Shown: piece by piece, positions 1 to 6,520 of the stretch | How positions within the stretch are numbered: position 1 is the stretch's first letter | Layout: every line of letters begins with the position of its first letter | IMG/VR virus record: IMGVR_UViG_3300028415_000011 | Coordinates: 1-36,702 of that record | DNA length: 36,702 nt | Direction: 5' to 3' (one strand) | From: a virus | Position numbers and translations under genes: made by a program | Notes under the pieces: generated by a model | Seen by the model: only the letters and a program-made list of their open reading frames with translations | Database searches by the model: none | What the model was told of the DNA's origin: nothing

Positions 1-141
1 TTATATATAATTATTTTTTGTTTGTCTTGTTATGTAGCATATTTACATCAATCATTGTCTGAAACTAAAAATAAATTGGTAAGAGCAAAAGAAAAGAATA
101 AGGAATTACAGGGAACAAAAACAAGATTGAAAAAAGTATAG
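1..141 (+). CDS. C-terminal part of a small membrane/coiled-coil protein (5' truncated by window edge)
   Basis: Frame 1 is open from the first base to a TAG at 139-141, giving 46 residues. The visible part starts with a hydrophobic stretch (LYIIIFCLSCYVAYL) that looks like the end of a transmembrane segment. It is followed by a Lys/Glu-rich helix (residues about 17-46) typical of a short coiled coil. This topology is common in small phage membrane proteins such as holin- or Rz-like proteins, but nothing specific is recognisable. The start codon lies outside the window. The stop is followed within 15 nt by a strong RNA hairpin at 154-213. Confidence 0.45.
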   Translation, partial: LYIIIFCLSCYVAYLHQSLSETKNKLVRAKEKNKELQGTKTRLKKV

Positions 142-153
142 TAATTAATTTTG

Positions 154-213
154 GGGTAGTAAAGCAGAAGAACTCAAAAGAAGCCTTCTTCTCTCCGTAT
201 AGCTTTGCTGCCC
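154..213 (+). ncRNA. Strong 60-nt RNA stem-loop of unknown role
   Basis: GGGTAGTAAAGC (154-165) pairs with GCTTTGCTGCCC (202-213) over 12 bp, with two G-U wobbles. An inner 7-bp helix AGAAGAA/TTCTTCT can stack inside it. The element sits between the stop of the partial gene (141) and the Zn-ribbon peptide (245). The 3' flank (TATCTTTATATAA) is U-rich but lacks the clean T-run of the other terminators here, so it may be a weak terminator, a processing or stability structure, or a small RNA. It does not fold as a tRNA. Confidence 0.4.
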
Positions 214-244
214 TATCTTTATATAAAAAGGTGGTGATTGTTTA

Positions 245-415
245 GTGGTCTGTAAAAGATGTGGTAAAAAATTTAATAAAAAAGGTGCAACTGAAAAAAT
301 GATCTTGCAATCTCTCTGCATATTGTGTATAATGGAATATACAAGAAAGTACCAAACAAAAATGACTTTAGAAGAATTTGCTGAAACTAAAAGAGAAAGT
401 CATTTTAAAATGTAG
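245..415 (+). CDS. Small Zn-ribbon-like protein (56 aa)
   Basis: This short gene starts at GTG 245, about 10 nt after AAGGTGG, and ends at TAG 413. The product has four cysteines in two CxxC pairs, at residues 3/6 (VCKRCGKKF) and 25/28 (LCILCIM). This spacing fits a small zinc ribbon or treble-clef knuckle that could bind DNA, RNA or a protein partner. The remainder is basic. It is followed after 18 nt by the 133-aa gene with its own strong RBS. No specific function can be assigned. The alternative is a chance ORF, but the paired cysteines and the upstream RBS argue for a real gene. Confidence 0.55.
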   Translation: MVCKRCGKKFNKKGATEKMILQSLCILCIMEYTRKYQTKMTLEEFAETKRESHFKM

Positions 416-433
416 AGAAGGAGATGCTAAACA

Positions 434-835
434 ATGATTAAAAGATGGGATGATGGTAGGATTAAGTTTAGTCAGAATGATAAAAGCCCAGAGGAGTGGT
501 ATAAGTTAATCTGGCATAAAGGATCACCAGTTTACAGGAGAGATAAAGAAAATATTTTAATTCAAGTAGGTAGTATGGGTGTTTACTTTAATGGTAAATG
601 GGTGAGTATTGGATATAATGACTTGGATAGGCATGTATTTAAGAAGATATTACCCATATTGAAAAGAAAATGGCAGAGTGAGTATGAGTATTTAAAAGAA
701 AAGACTAATTATATGTATTATGTGGAAAACAATATTGATTATACTTTTGAGCGTTTTTGTCATTTCGATATTTATAAACCTGTTAACTTTAAATCAGTCT
801 ATGAGGTATTGGAGGAAGATAGAAATGGAAATTAA
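434..835 (+). CDS. Hypothetical protein (133 aa), KRWDxG N-terminus
   Basis: ATG 434 follows AAGGAG at 418-423. The product is soluble, rich in aromatic residues and Lys, with no signal peptide or membrane segment. Its N-terminus reads MIKRWDDGRI, a motif that recurs as VKRWDSGYL in the protein from 1294. The two therefore may share an N-terminal fold, although the rest does not align by eye. The 3' end overlaps the next gene by 11 nt, which suggests translational coupling. I do not recognise a family. Confidence 0.7.
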   Translation: MIKRWDDGRIKFSQNDKSPEEWYKLIWHKGSPVYRRDKENILIQVGSMGVYFNGKWVSIGYNDLDRHVFKKILPILKRKWQSEYEYLKEKTNYMYYVENNIDYTFERFCHFDIYKPVNFKSVYEVLEEDRNGN

Positions 836-1268
836 ATTTACAAATTTAACAATAGTCACTTATTATGAGGATGGAGGGTTAATTTATCTACCTAATTTTA
901 TGAGAACTTATATTGATAATCTTAATGACTATGACACTAAAATAGCAGATGAAATTATTTATGTTACTGAGGATTATGTTGCTTATGCTGATGCTAAATT
1001 AGAGTTTACACCTGAAAGCAAGCAGGGAAAAGAAAGATTTAAATACAATCAAGAATATATGAAAGGCAATACTCATTATCCTAATGTTTTTTGTGCTGTT
1101 GAAGTGTCTAATATTAGAAGAAAAGAGTATTTTGATAATCCTGACCCCATTGAGGGAACAGAGAAGATAGCAGCAGGAATCAAAATGGTTCAGCAATATA
1201 ATGATTATGTTGATTATTGTGAAGATGATGTCAAAAAAGGAGATATGTTTAGACCTAATTGGGTTTAA
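825..1268 (+). CDS. Hypothetical acidic protein (147 aa)
   Basis: The start is ATG 825, preceded by GGAGG at 811-815, overlapping the end of the previous gene by 11 nt in another frame. An upstream in-frame ATG at 720 would add a stretch that is only the shadow of the preceding gene, so it is rejected. The protein is mixed alpha/beta in composition, rich in Tyr, Asp and Glu, with no membrane segment. The short overlap places it in the same operon as its neighbours. No family recognised. Confidence 0.7.
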   Translation: MEIKFTNLTIVTYYEDGGLIYLPNFMRTYIDNLNDYDTKIADEIIYVTEDYVAYADAKLEFTPESKQGKERFKYNQEYMKGNTHYPNVFCAVEVSNIRRKEYFDNPDPIEGTEKIAAGIKMVQQYNDYVDYCEDDVKKGDMFRPNWV

Positions 1269-1293
1269 AAATAATCTAAAAAGGGTGATGATT

Positions 1294-1605
1294 GTGGCAG
1301 TCAAAAGATGGGATAGTGGATACCTTCTTATTAGAGATAGAAGTGGGATGCAGCTTATTAATCAAAATATGGAACACAGAGACAACGAACCTTATGGGCA
1401 TATACATAGCATTAAACACATTAGTTATGCTAAAAGTTTAGTGGAGGATGCAGAGAGCAACACAGTCCCACGAGATAGGTCTATTAAACATCTTCAAGAC
1501 TTAAAAAGGATTACATCTGATAGAAGGTTAAGAAAAGAACTAGAACATTTAATCAATGTTAAAATAGATAAGGCTAAAAGTTGTGATTATTATAATGTCC
1601 AATAA
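1294..1605 (+). CDS. Hypothetical protein (103 aa), KRWDxG N-terminus
   Basis: GTG 1294 lies 8 nt after AAGGGTG (1281-1287). ATG 1288 in the same frame is too close to that site, and the longer upstream reading overlaps the previous gene without a ribosome binding site. The product begins VAVKRWDSGYLL, resembling the start of the protein at 434. The C-terminal half is helical and basic (residues about 65-95). It is probably cytoplasmic. Function unknown. Confidence 0.65.
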   Translation: MAVKRWDSGYLLIRDRSGMQLINQNMEHRDNEPYGHIHSIKHISYAKSLVEDAESNTVPRDRSIKHLQDLKRITSDRRLRKELEHLINVKIDKAKSCDYYNVQ

Positions 1606-1617
1606 TGGGGTGACTAA

Positions 1618-1800
1618 ATGACAGATAGAGAAAAGAGAGTAATAAGGGAATATATAGCGAGAAACTACCCTCAACACTTAAATGGTATGGATAATGGTTG
1701 GCTAGGCTTTCATTACATAGACGAGTTTAATGGTGGTTATCATATATTCGCACACTGCGACACTGGCAGTCCCGATTTAATTGGGACTGTTTTGTTTTAG
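1618..1800 (+). CDS. Small hypothetical protein (60 aa) whose 3' end encodes a terminator
   Basis: ATG 1618 follows GGGGTG at 1606-1611. The protein has a charged N-terminal helix (MTDREKRVIREYIARNY) and an aromatic/Gly middle (NGWLGFHY). The last dozen codons lie over an intrinsic terminator hairpin and its T-run, so the C-terminus GTVLF is dictated by the terminator. No family is recognised. The gene is short, but start, RBS and codon use match the neighbours. Confidence 0.6.
   Translation: MTDREKRVIREYIARNYPQHLNGMDNGWLGFHYIDEFNGGYHIFAHCDTGSPDLIGTVLF
1767..1798 (+). terminator. Intrinsic terminator inside the 3' end of a CDS
   Basis: CAGTCCC (1767-1773), loop GATTTAATT, GGGACTG (1783-1789), then TTTTGTTTT. 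Stem and T-run are as good as any other terminator in the window. It lies wholly within the coding sequence of the 60-aa protein, so ribosomes finishing that gene would cover the hairpin. Confidence 0.75.
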
Positions 1801-1813
1801 AAAGGGGTAAAAA

Positions 1814-2029
1814 ATGGATATTTTATTATGGGCAGGATCAGCTATTTTATCTTTAGGTCTTTCTTTTATTATTTCAACTATATTTTTAGATGTATTTTTA
1901 AAGTGGGATTACAATGATCCAGGAGAGAGGATTTGGGTTTCTTTAACTCTGTGGGGTTTATTATTATCAGTTTTGATTGTTATTTTTATGGGATTATTTC
2001 AATCATTAATATTTAAGGTGATTATATGA
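1814..2029 (+). CDS. Small membrane protein with two TM segments (71 aa)
   Basis: ATG 1814 follows AAAGGGG. Two long hydrophobic stretches (about residues 3-28 and 43-70) are separated by a short charged loop containing KWDYNDPGER, which predicts a hairpin in the cytoplasmic membrane. The stop overlaps the next start as ATGA at 2026, implying coupled translation. Small 2-TM proteins in phages include holins, antiholins and superinfection-exclusion proteins. The lysis genes of this phage are elsewhere (29250 onward), so an exclusion or moron role is possible but unproven. Confidence 0.65.
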   Translation: MDILLWAGSAILSLGLSFIISTIFLDVFLKWDYNDPGERIWVSLTLWGLLLSVLIVIFMGLFQSLIFKVII

Positions 2030-2400
2030 AATTAGATATGAGAATGTTGACAAAACTACAAAAAATAAAGAAAGATGATGATATTAAATTAGTTTTTATA
2101 TCTCATCCTTTTTCAGATGATCCTAAAAAGAATAGAAAATTGGTGGATAAAATTTGTAAAGACATAACTAATAAGCACCCAGATATTCTTCCTATTTCTC
2201 CCCTTCATTTATTTGGGTTTTTAGAGAAAGACGGTAAATATAGAGATAAGATAATGGAGGTTTGTTATCTTTTAATTGCCCTGACTGATGAAACCTGGAT
2301 ATACATATATGACCAGAGTAAAACAACGGGGCAGGTATTAGAGAATAATTTTGCAATAAATTTAGGTACTAAGAATGTTAAATATATAAGAGGTGATTGA
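2026..2400 (+). CDS. Nucleoside 2-deoxyribosyltransferase/DUF4406-like protein (124 aa)
   Basis: The start is ATG 2026, overlapping the previous gene by 4 nt. The product has the look of the DUF4406/nucleoside 2-deoxyribosyltransferase-like fold. An N-terminal beta strand with a ISHPFSDDPKKN loop (residues about 26-37) binds the nucleotide sugar in that family. A central YLLIALTDETW strand and the C-terminal GQVLENNFAINLG helix supply the usual acidic residue and Gly. Known members cleave or transfer the base of nucleosides or nucleotides. Phages use such enzymes in nucleotide metabolism or base modification. Which substrate this one uses cannot be told. It is possibly connected with the purine/pyrimidine permease further on. 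Confidence 0.6.
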   Translation: MKLDMRMLTKLQKIKKDDDIKLVFISHPFSDDPKKNRKLVDKICKDITNKHPDILPISPLHLFGFLEKDGKYRDKIMEVCYLLIALTDETWIYIYDQSKTTGQVLENNFAINLGTKNVKYIRGD

Positions 2401-2415
2401 TCAGGAGGTGAGAAT

Positions 2416-2997
2416 GTGGCAAGAAAATCATATAATTGGGAGGAAATAAGGACTAAGTGGGAAACAGGTAAGTACACAATGCAGGACTTAGCTGACGAAT
2501 ATGGGTTTAGTGCTAGAACAGGGTATAAAAAATCATCTGCTGAGGATTGGCAGAAAGGTAGAACAGAACATAAATTGCAGAACATGTTAGAGGAAAAGAT
2601 ATTAGATAATGAAGCACAGGTAAGAAAACAGACAAGACTTGAATACTATATGATATTTAGCCAACTTAGAGAGAAGATAGCAGACGAAGCATTGAATAAG
2701 GAAAATCCAGATAAGGGTAGAATAAAAACATTAAAACTTGCTATGGAAGCATTGAGTGGTTGCAAGAAGGCAGAATGGGACATACTGATGTTAGAACAAA
2801 ACTTAAAGAACTTTAGTGCTAAATATAGACTAGAGAAACGAGAGGTAGTGGAAGTATTAGTAGATAACCCTAATTTAAGAAATAGTCTAAAAGAACTTTA
2901 CAGAAAATCAAAAGGAAGCAATAGAGATCAAGTCATAGATATAACAAAAATGGCAGAAAAGGAAGATGAAAAAGAAACTGTAAAGGTAAGGAAGTGA
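2416..2997 (+). CDS. terS: Terminase small subunit candidate (193 aa)
   Basis: GTG 2416 follows a perfect AGGAGGTG at 2403-2410. The N-terminus carries a helix-turn-helix (residues about 20-48, TMQDLADEYGFSARTGYKK) like those of phage small terminases that bind packaging-initiation sites. After it come long helices suited to oligomerisation (residues about 55-135), and a charged C-terminal tail for contact with the large subunit. Size and order upstream of TerL fit. Unusually, TerL does not follow directly: two small genes and a permease/tRNA/csp cassette intervene. It could instead be another HTH phage regulator. Confidence 0.65.
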   Translation: MARKSYNWEEIRTKWETGKYTMQDLADEYGFSARTGYKKSSAEDWQKGRTEHKLQNMLEEKILDNEAQVRKQTRLEYYMIFSQLREKIADEALNKENPDKGRIKTLKLAMEALSGCKKAEWDILMLEQNLKNFSAKYRLEKREVVEVLVDNPNLRNSLKELYRKSKGSNRDQVIDITKMAEKEDEKETVKVRK

Positions 2998-3161
2998 TAG
3001 TTTTGGATAATGAATTAAGGTTTGATAGTTATGAGGGGGTTGTTTATATTGAAAACTTAGGTGAAATAAGAGATGTTGATTATGTAGAAGGAGTGTTTTT
3101 AGCAAAGGAGGGGCAGAATGATAGAGAAGCTGTATTCTTTGAAGAAGAAGCCATGTATTAA
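2994..3161 (+). CDS. Small acidic protein (55 aa), overlapping both neighbours
   Basis: GTG 2994 overlaps the terminase stop as GTGA and lies 7 nt after AAGG. The frame is open for 55 codons to TAA 3159 and fully covers the gap up to the next gene, whose start it overlaps by 44 nt. The product (start VIVLDNELRFDSYEG) is acidic, with beta-type composition. The absence of stops in the gap and the coupled start suggest a real gene, but it is small and unrecognised. Confidence 0.4.
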   Translation: MIVLDNELRFDSYEGVVYIENLGEIRDVDYVEGVFLAKEGQNDREAVFFEEEAMY

Positions 3162-3450
3162 CCCCACTAATGTTAGACTAATGGCAGTGGAGTATCTAAA
3201 TGAACACACTAAAATGGTGATGAGTTCGTCTAAAACATATGTTGTGACTAAGGCAGATAATCAGATATTTGCAACTGAATTAGAAGAAGATGTCAGTTTA
3301 GAGATGCCTTTATTCAAGACCAGATTTTATTATGGGTATAAAGTGGTTGTAGATGAATATAGTAATGGAGATTTACTTTTAGTGTTAAGAGAGTATTCAA
3401 ATACTAGAATTAGAATGAATGAAACTATTTTAAAAAGACATAAAAATTAA
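3118..3450 (+). CDS. Hypothetical protein (110 aa)
   Basis: ATG 3118 follows AAAGGAGGGG at 3105-3114. The product is soluble with a basic N-terminus (MIEKLYSLKKKPCINP) and a largely beta C-terminal half (residues about 50-105). No motif is recognised. The position after the terminase small subunit suggests an early packaging or accessory protein, but the sequence shows nothing specific. Confidence 0.65.
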   Translation: MIEKLYSLKKKPCINPTNVRLMAVEYLNEHTKMVMSSSKTYVVTKADNQIFATELEEDVSLEMPLFKTRFYYGYKVVVDEYSNGDLLLVLREYSNTRIRMNETILKRHKN

Positions 3451-3515
3451 TTCGACTTTGGAAAAGAAGTGAGTGAGTTTGATATATGGAAAAAACATAA
3501 AAAGGGAGAGATGTA

Positions 3516-4658
3516 ATGAATTATATTTTATTAGGTAGTCAGCATTTTCTATCAATGATAAGTGCGACAATATTAGTTCCATTATTAACGGGTATGCCTG
3601 TTAGTGTTGCTTTGTTTACCTCTGGGGTAGGTACAATAATCTTTCATAAGCTAACTAAGGATAAAGTGCCTGCTTATTTAGGTAGCAGTTTTGCTTTTAT
3701 AGCCCCTTTAGCTTACATAGTGGCTAATCAGGGGATAAGGAGTGCAGCAGGTGGTGTTATTTTTGCAGGTTTGATTTATTTAATATTTAGCAGATTCATA
3801 AAAAAGATAAATTTAAAAAGATATTTACCTCCTGTAGTGGTTGCACCTATCATAATGTTAATAGGTCTATCGTTAGCACCTGTAGCAATAGAACAAGCAC
3901 AGACAAATATACTAATATCAGTGTTTACTTTAGTAGTAGCAATAGCAATAGCAATTTTTGCTAAAGGTTTCTTTAAGTTGGTGCCTGTGATGGGAGGAAT
4001 AATAGCAGGTTATTTTCTAGCAGTTATGTTGGGGGCAGTTGATTTTAGTCCGATAGCATCAGCAGAGATCATTGGTTTCCCTAAATTCTTTTTACCTAAC
4101 TTTAATTTAACAGCAATTAGTGTGATAGCACCAGTTGCTTTAGTGACTATGGTAGAGCATATAGGAGATATATTAGCAATAGAAAACACAATTAAAGAAG
4201 ATATAGTAGGAGAGGTTGGTTTGAACAAAACTTTACAGGGGGATGGAGTTGCAACAATGTTTGCAGGACTATTAGGAGGAGTTCCTAACACTACTTATGG
4301 TGAAAACACAGCAGTCTTAGCTTTAACTAAAGTATATGATGCTAGAGTGGTTAAGATAGGGGCTATTATTGCTATAATTTTAAGTTTCCTACCTAAAGCA
4401 AGTGCTTTTATCTTCACAGTACCAGAAGCAGTGTTGGGTGGAATAAGCATTTTATTATTCGGAATGATCACAGCAATAGGTTTAAGGACATTAGTAGAGA
4501 GCAACACAGACTTAAATGAACAGAGAAATTTAATAATAATCAGTGTTATTTTAGTAATAGGTTTAGGTGGGGCAGTCTTTAATGTGGGATTTGAAGTGTC
4601 AGAGTTAGCAGCAGCAACAATAATTGGTATTTTACTTAATATAGTTTTACCTGAATAA
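3516..4658 (+). CDS. NCS2 family uracil/xanthine permease (380 aa)
   Basis: ATG 3516 is preceded by AAAGGGAG. The protein is almost entirely hydrophobic, with 12-14 predicted membrane segments, and carries signatures of the nucleobase:cation symporter-2 (UraA-type) family: QHFLSMISATILVPLL near the N-terminus, the VPAYLGSSFAF segment at 51-61, MVEHIGD at 212-218 and the GVPNTTYGENT signature at 255-265. By alignment to UraA, E214 and E263 are the likely substrate-binding acidic residues. It would import uracil or xanthine with protons across the host membrane. At 380 residues it is a little shorter than typical members (about 400-430) but has both ends of the fold. It lies between terS and terL, where a transporter has no structural role, so it is best seen as a cargo gene acquired from a bacterium, perhaps supplying bases for phage DNA synthesis. 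Confidence 0.9.
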   Translation: MNYILLGSQHFLSMISATILVPLLTGMPVSVALFTSGVGTIIFHKLTKDKVPAYLGSSFAFIAPLAYIVANQGIRSAAGGVIFAGLIYLIFSRFIKKINLKRYLPPVVVAPIIMLIGLSLAPVAIEQAQTNILISVFTLVVAIAIAIFAKGFFKLVPVMGGIIAGYFLAVMLGAVDFSPIASAEIIGFPKFFLPNFNLTAISVIAPVALVTMVEHIGDILAIENTIKEDIVGEVGLNKTLQGDGVATMFAGLLGGVPNTTYGENTAVLALTKVYDARVVKIGAIIAIILSFLPKASAFIFTVPEAVLGGISILLFGMITAIGLRTLVESNTDLNEQRNLIIISVILVIGLGGAVFNVGFEVSELAAATIIGILLNIVLPE

Positions 4659-4664
4659 GTTTAT

Positions 4665-4738
4665 GAGAGCATACGATAATAGTAATCGACCAAACTCCAA
4701 ATTTGGTTATGGGGGTGCAATTCCCTCTGCTCTTGCCA
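4665..4738 (+). tRNA. tRNA-Trp (anticodon CCA), divergent D and T loops
   Basis: A 74-nt cloverleaf with encoded CCA. The acceptor GAGAGCA pairs with TGCTCTT (G1-U72 wobble). The D stem is CGAT/ATCG with loop AATAGTA. The anticodon stem is CCAAA/TTTGG with loop CTCCAAA, giving anticodon CCA. The variable loop is TTAT. The T stem is GGGGG/CCCTC with loop TGCAATT. Discriminator base G73 agrees with bacterial tRNA-Trp identity. It starts 6 nt after the permease stop and is probably cut from that transcript. The D loop lacks the usual GG pair and the T loop has G where U55 is nearly universal, so the elbow contact must be altered. Confidence 0.85.
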
Positions 4739-4771
4739 TACATATATAAAAGAAAAACAGGAGGTGAAAGA

Positions 4772-4972
4772 ATGAAAGGAACAGTAAAATGGTTTAACAC
4801 AAAAAGAGGATTTGGCTTCATTGAACAAGATGCAGAAGGCGAAGATGTGTTTGTACATTACTCTGAAATTAATGAAGGGGGATTCAAAGATTTAGCAGAC
4901 GGAGAAAAGGTGACCTTTGATGTTGAAGAAACAGAAAAGGGACTAAATGCAAAGAATGTAATTAAACTTTAA
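4772..4972 (+). CDS. csp: CspA-family cold-shock protein (66 aa)
   Basis: The start is ATG 4772, after AGGAGGTG at 4759-4766. The longer in-frame reading from 4703 runs through the tRNA and is rejected. The product is a single full-length cold-shock domain starting MKGTVKWFN. It has the RNP1 motif RGFGFIEQ (about 13-20) and RNP2 motif VFVHYSEI (about 26-33), whose aromatic residues stack on single-stranded RNA or DNA. Length 66 equals the bacterial family norm. Such proteins melt RNA structure and can act as transcription antiterminators. It is the last gene before an intrinsic terminator, in a cassette with the permease and tRNA. The likely source is the host chromosome. Confidence 0.95.
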   Translation: MKGTVKWFNTKRGFGFIEQDAEGEDVFVHYSEINEGGFKDLADGEKVTFDVEETEKGLNAKNVIKL

Positions 4973-4980
4973 AGATACTA

Positions 4981-5012
4981 AGAGAGCAGGTGTATCCTGT
5001 TCTCTTTCTTTA
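4981..5012 (+). terminator. Intrinsic terminator after csp
   Basis: AGAGAGCAGG (4981-4990), loop TGTAT, CCTGTTCTCT (4996-5005) with one G-U pair, followed by TTCTTTAT. It closes the permease/tRNA/csp cassette before terL. Confidence 0.8.
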
Positions 5013-5039
5013 TAAATATACAAAAGAGGAGGTTGTTAT

Positions 5040-6506
5040 ATGTCTAAGAAAGAAGTTGAATTAATGAGAGAAGTAGTCCCAGAAGAACAGAAGATATATT
5101 TTGATTCATTAGCAGAGTTAGATTATGAGTTTTATACTGAATATATTAACGAAGGGTATAGACATGGAGAACATACTGAATATATTTGCAAGAAATTGCA
5201 AGAAGCAATAGAACAAAAAGGAGCAAAAAGATTAATTGTAACTATGCCACCACAGCATAGTAAATCTTTCACTATAACAGAAACCTTTCCTAGTTTCTTT
5301 TTAGGGAGAAATCCAACTAAAAATGTGATTGGAGTTGGTTATTCTGATGATTTTGCAGAAAAATTTGGTAGAAGAAATAAAGAAAAGATAAAAGATTTTG
5401 GAGCAGAGATATTTGATGCCCACCTTAGCAGCAAACAAGCACACAAAGATTGGGAATTAGAAAAAGGTGGGGGTATGATAAGTTCAGGAGTTGGAGGTCA
5501 AATTACTGGTAAACGAGCTGACTTGATGATAATTGATGACCCAATAAAAAATAGAAAAGAAGCGAACAGTAAGAGATACAGAGATACCCTATGGGAAGAA
5601 TGGGAAAGCACATTATCAACAAGGCTTGCAGAAGATGCTATAGTTATATTAGTTTTAACTAGGTGGCATGAGGATGATTTAGCAGGCAGATTTTTGGAGA
5701 GATTTGGTGATGATTGGGAACTGTTAAATTTCCCTGCATTGAGTGAAGGCAAAGACACAGACTTATTAAGTAGACCAGAGGACACAGCTTTATGGGAGGA
5801 TCAATATAGCACAGAATATCTCAAAAAAAGAAGAAAAGAATTAAGTGCAAAAGCATGGAACTCTCTTTATATGGGCAGTCCTAATATTGAAGAAGGTAAC
5901 CAGTTTAAATCTACATACTTTAGATACTTTAGAGAAAATGATGACAGAAATGCCTTTATCCTGGAAAGACCAGAAGGCAAGAAAGTCATACTTAAAGAAA
6001 AATGTGTTTGTTTCCAAACAGTTGACAGTAGTTTTAAAGTTAAAACTAGAAATGACTATACCGTTATTAGTACATGGTATTTAACACCAAATAATGATCT
6101 ATTACTTTATGATGTATATAGAGATAAAATTCCAGTTCCAGATTTATGGTCAACTTTAGATAATGTTATGGATAGATTTAATCCTTCTAAAGTGTTTGTA
6201 GAGGACAGAGCAAGTGGTACAGGATTAATCCAGACAGCAAAGAGAGAGGGCAGACCAGTTATTCCAATTCCTGCTGAAAGCGATAAAATTACTAGGTCAT
6301 TTAACATCAGCACATTCTATGAGAATAGGGCAGTTTACCATAAAGCAGAAACAAATTGGGTAGCAGACTTTGAAGATGAGTTAAACACCTTCCCAGAAGG
6401 AACAAATGATGACCAGGTTGATACAGCTAGTATTGCAGGTATAGTAGTGTCAAGAGGAATGATTAGAGCAAGCAACAGTAATAGAGGATTCGTACACACA
6501 ACTTAA
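5040..6506 (+). CDS. terL: Terminase large subunit (488 aa)
   Basis: ATG 5040 follows AGAGGAGG. The protein is the ATP-driven DNA packaging motor and headful or site-specific nuclease. The ATPase half has the degenerate Walker A MPPQHSKS (69-76) and Walker B DLMIIDDP (161-168). A TRWHEDDLAG segment near 210 fits the coupling motif region. The C-terminal RNase H-like nuclease half has TVDSSFKVKTRNDYTV (about 327-342), FVEDRASGTGLIQ (about 385-397) and NDDQVDTASIAG (about 455-466), supplying the metal-binding acidic residues. Length is normal for the family. The portal gene follows after 14 nt. Identification is secure. Confidence 0.95.
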   Translation: MSKKEVELMREVVPEEQKIYFDSLAELDYEFYTEYINEGYRHGEHTEYICKKLQEAIEQKGAKRLIVTMPPQHSKSFTITETFPSFFLGRNPTKNVIGVGYSDDFAEKFGRRNKEKIKDFGAEIFDAHLSSKQAHKDWELEKGGGMISSGVGGQITGKRADLMIIDDPIKNRKEANSKRYRDTLWEEWESTLSTRLAEDAIVILVLTRWHEDDLAGRFLERFGDDWELLNFPALSEGKDTDLLSRPEDTALWEDQYSTEYLKKRRKELSAKAWNSLYMGSPNIEEGNQFKSTYFRYFRENDDRNAFILERPEGKKVILKEKCVCFQTVDSSFKVKTRNDYTVISTWYLTPNNDLLLYDVYRDKIPVPDLWSTLDNVMDRFNPSKVFVEDRASGTGLIQTAKREGRPVIPIPAESDKITRSFNISTFYENRAVYHKAETNWVADFEDELNTFPEGTNDDQVDTASIAGIVVSRGMIRASNSNRGFVHTT

Positions 6507-6520
6507 AGGAGTTGATATGA

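Noticed and set aside
720-824. In-frame N-terminal extension (MWKTILIILLSVF...) of the 147-aa protein
   Set aside because: It overlaps the coding end of the previous gene in another frame, has no ribosome site, and the hydrophobic run is an artefact of reading that gene out of frame. ATG 825 has GGAGG at good distance.
4665-4738. Stop-codon suppressor tRNA
   Set aside because: The anticodon loop CTCCAAA gives CCA, which reads only UGG. No in-frame UGA occurs inside the large genes of the window.
4703-4771. In-frame extension of the cold-shock protein through the tRNA
   Set aside because: The CspA family starts at [12 protein letters not shown] 4772 has its own AGGAGGTG, and the extension translates the tRNA 3' half.
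5845-6084. 79-aa + strand ORF inside terL
   Set aside because: It lies wholly within conserved terminase coding sequence in another frame and has no ribosome site.
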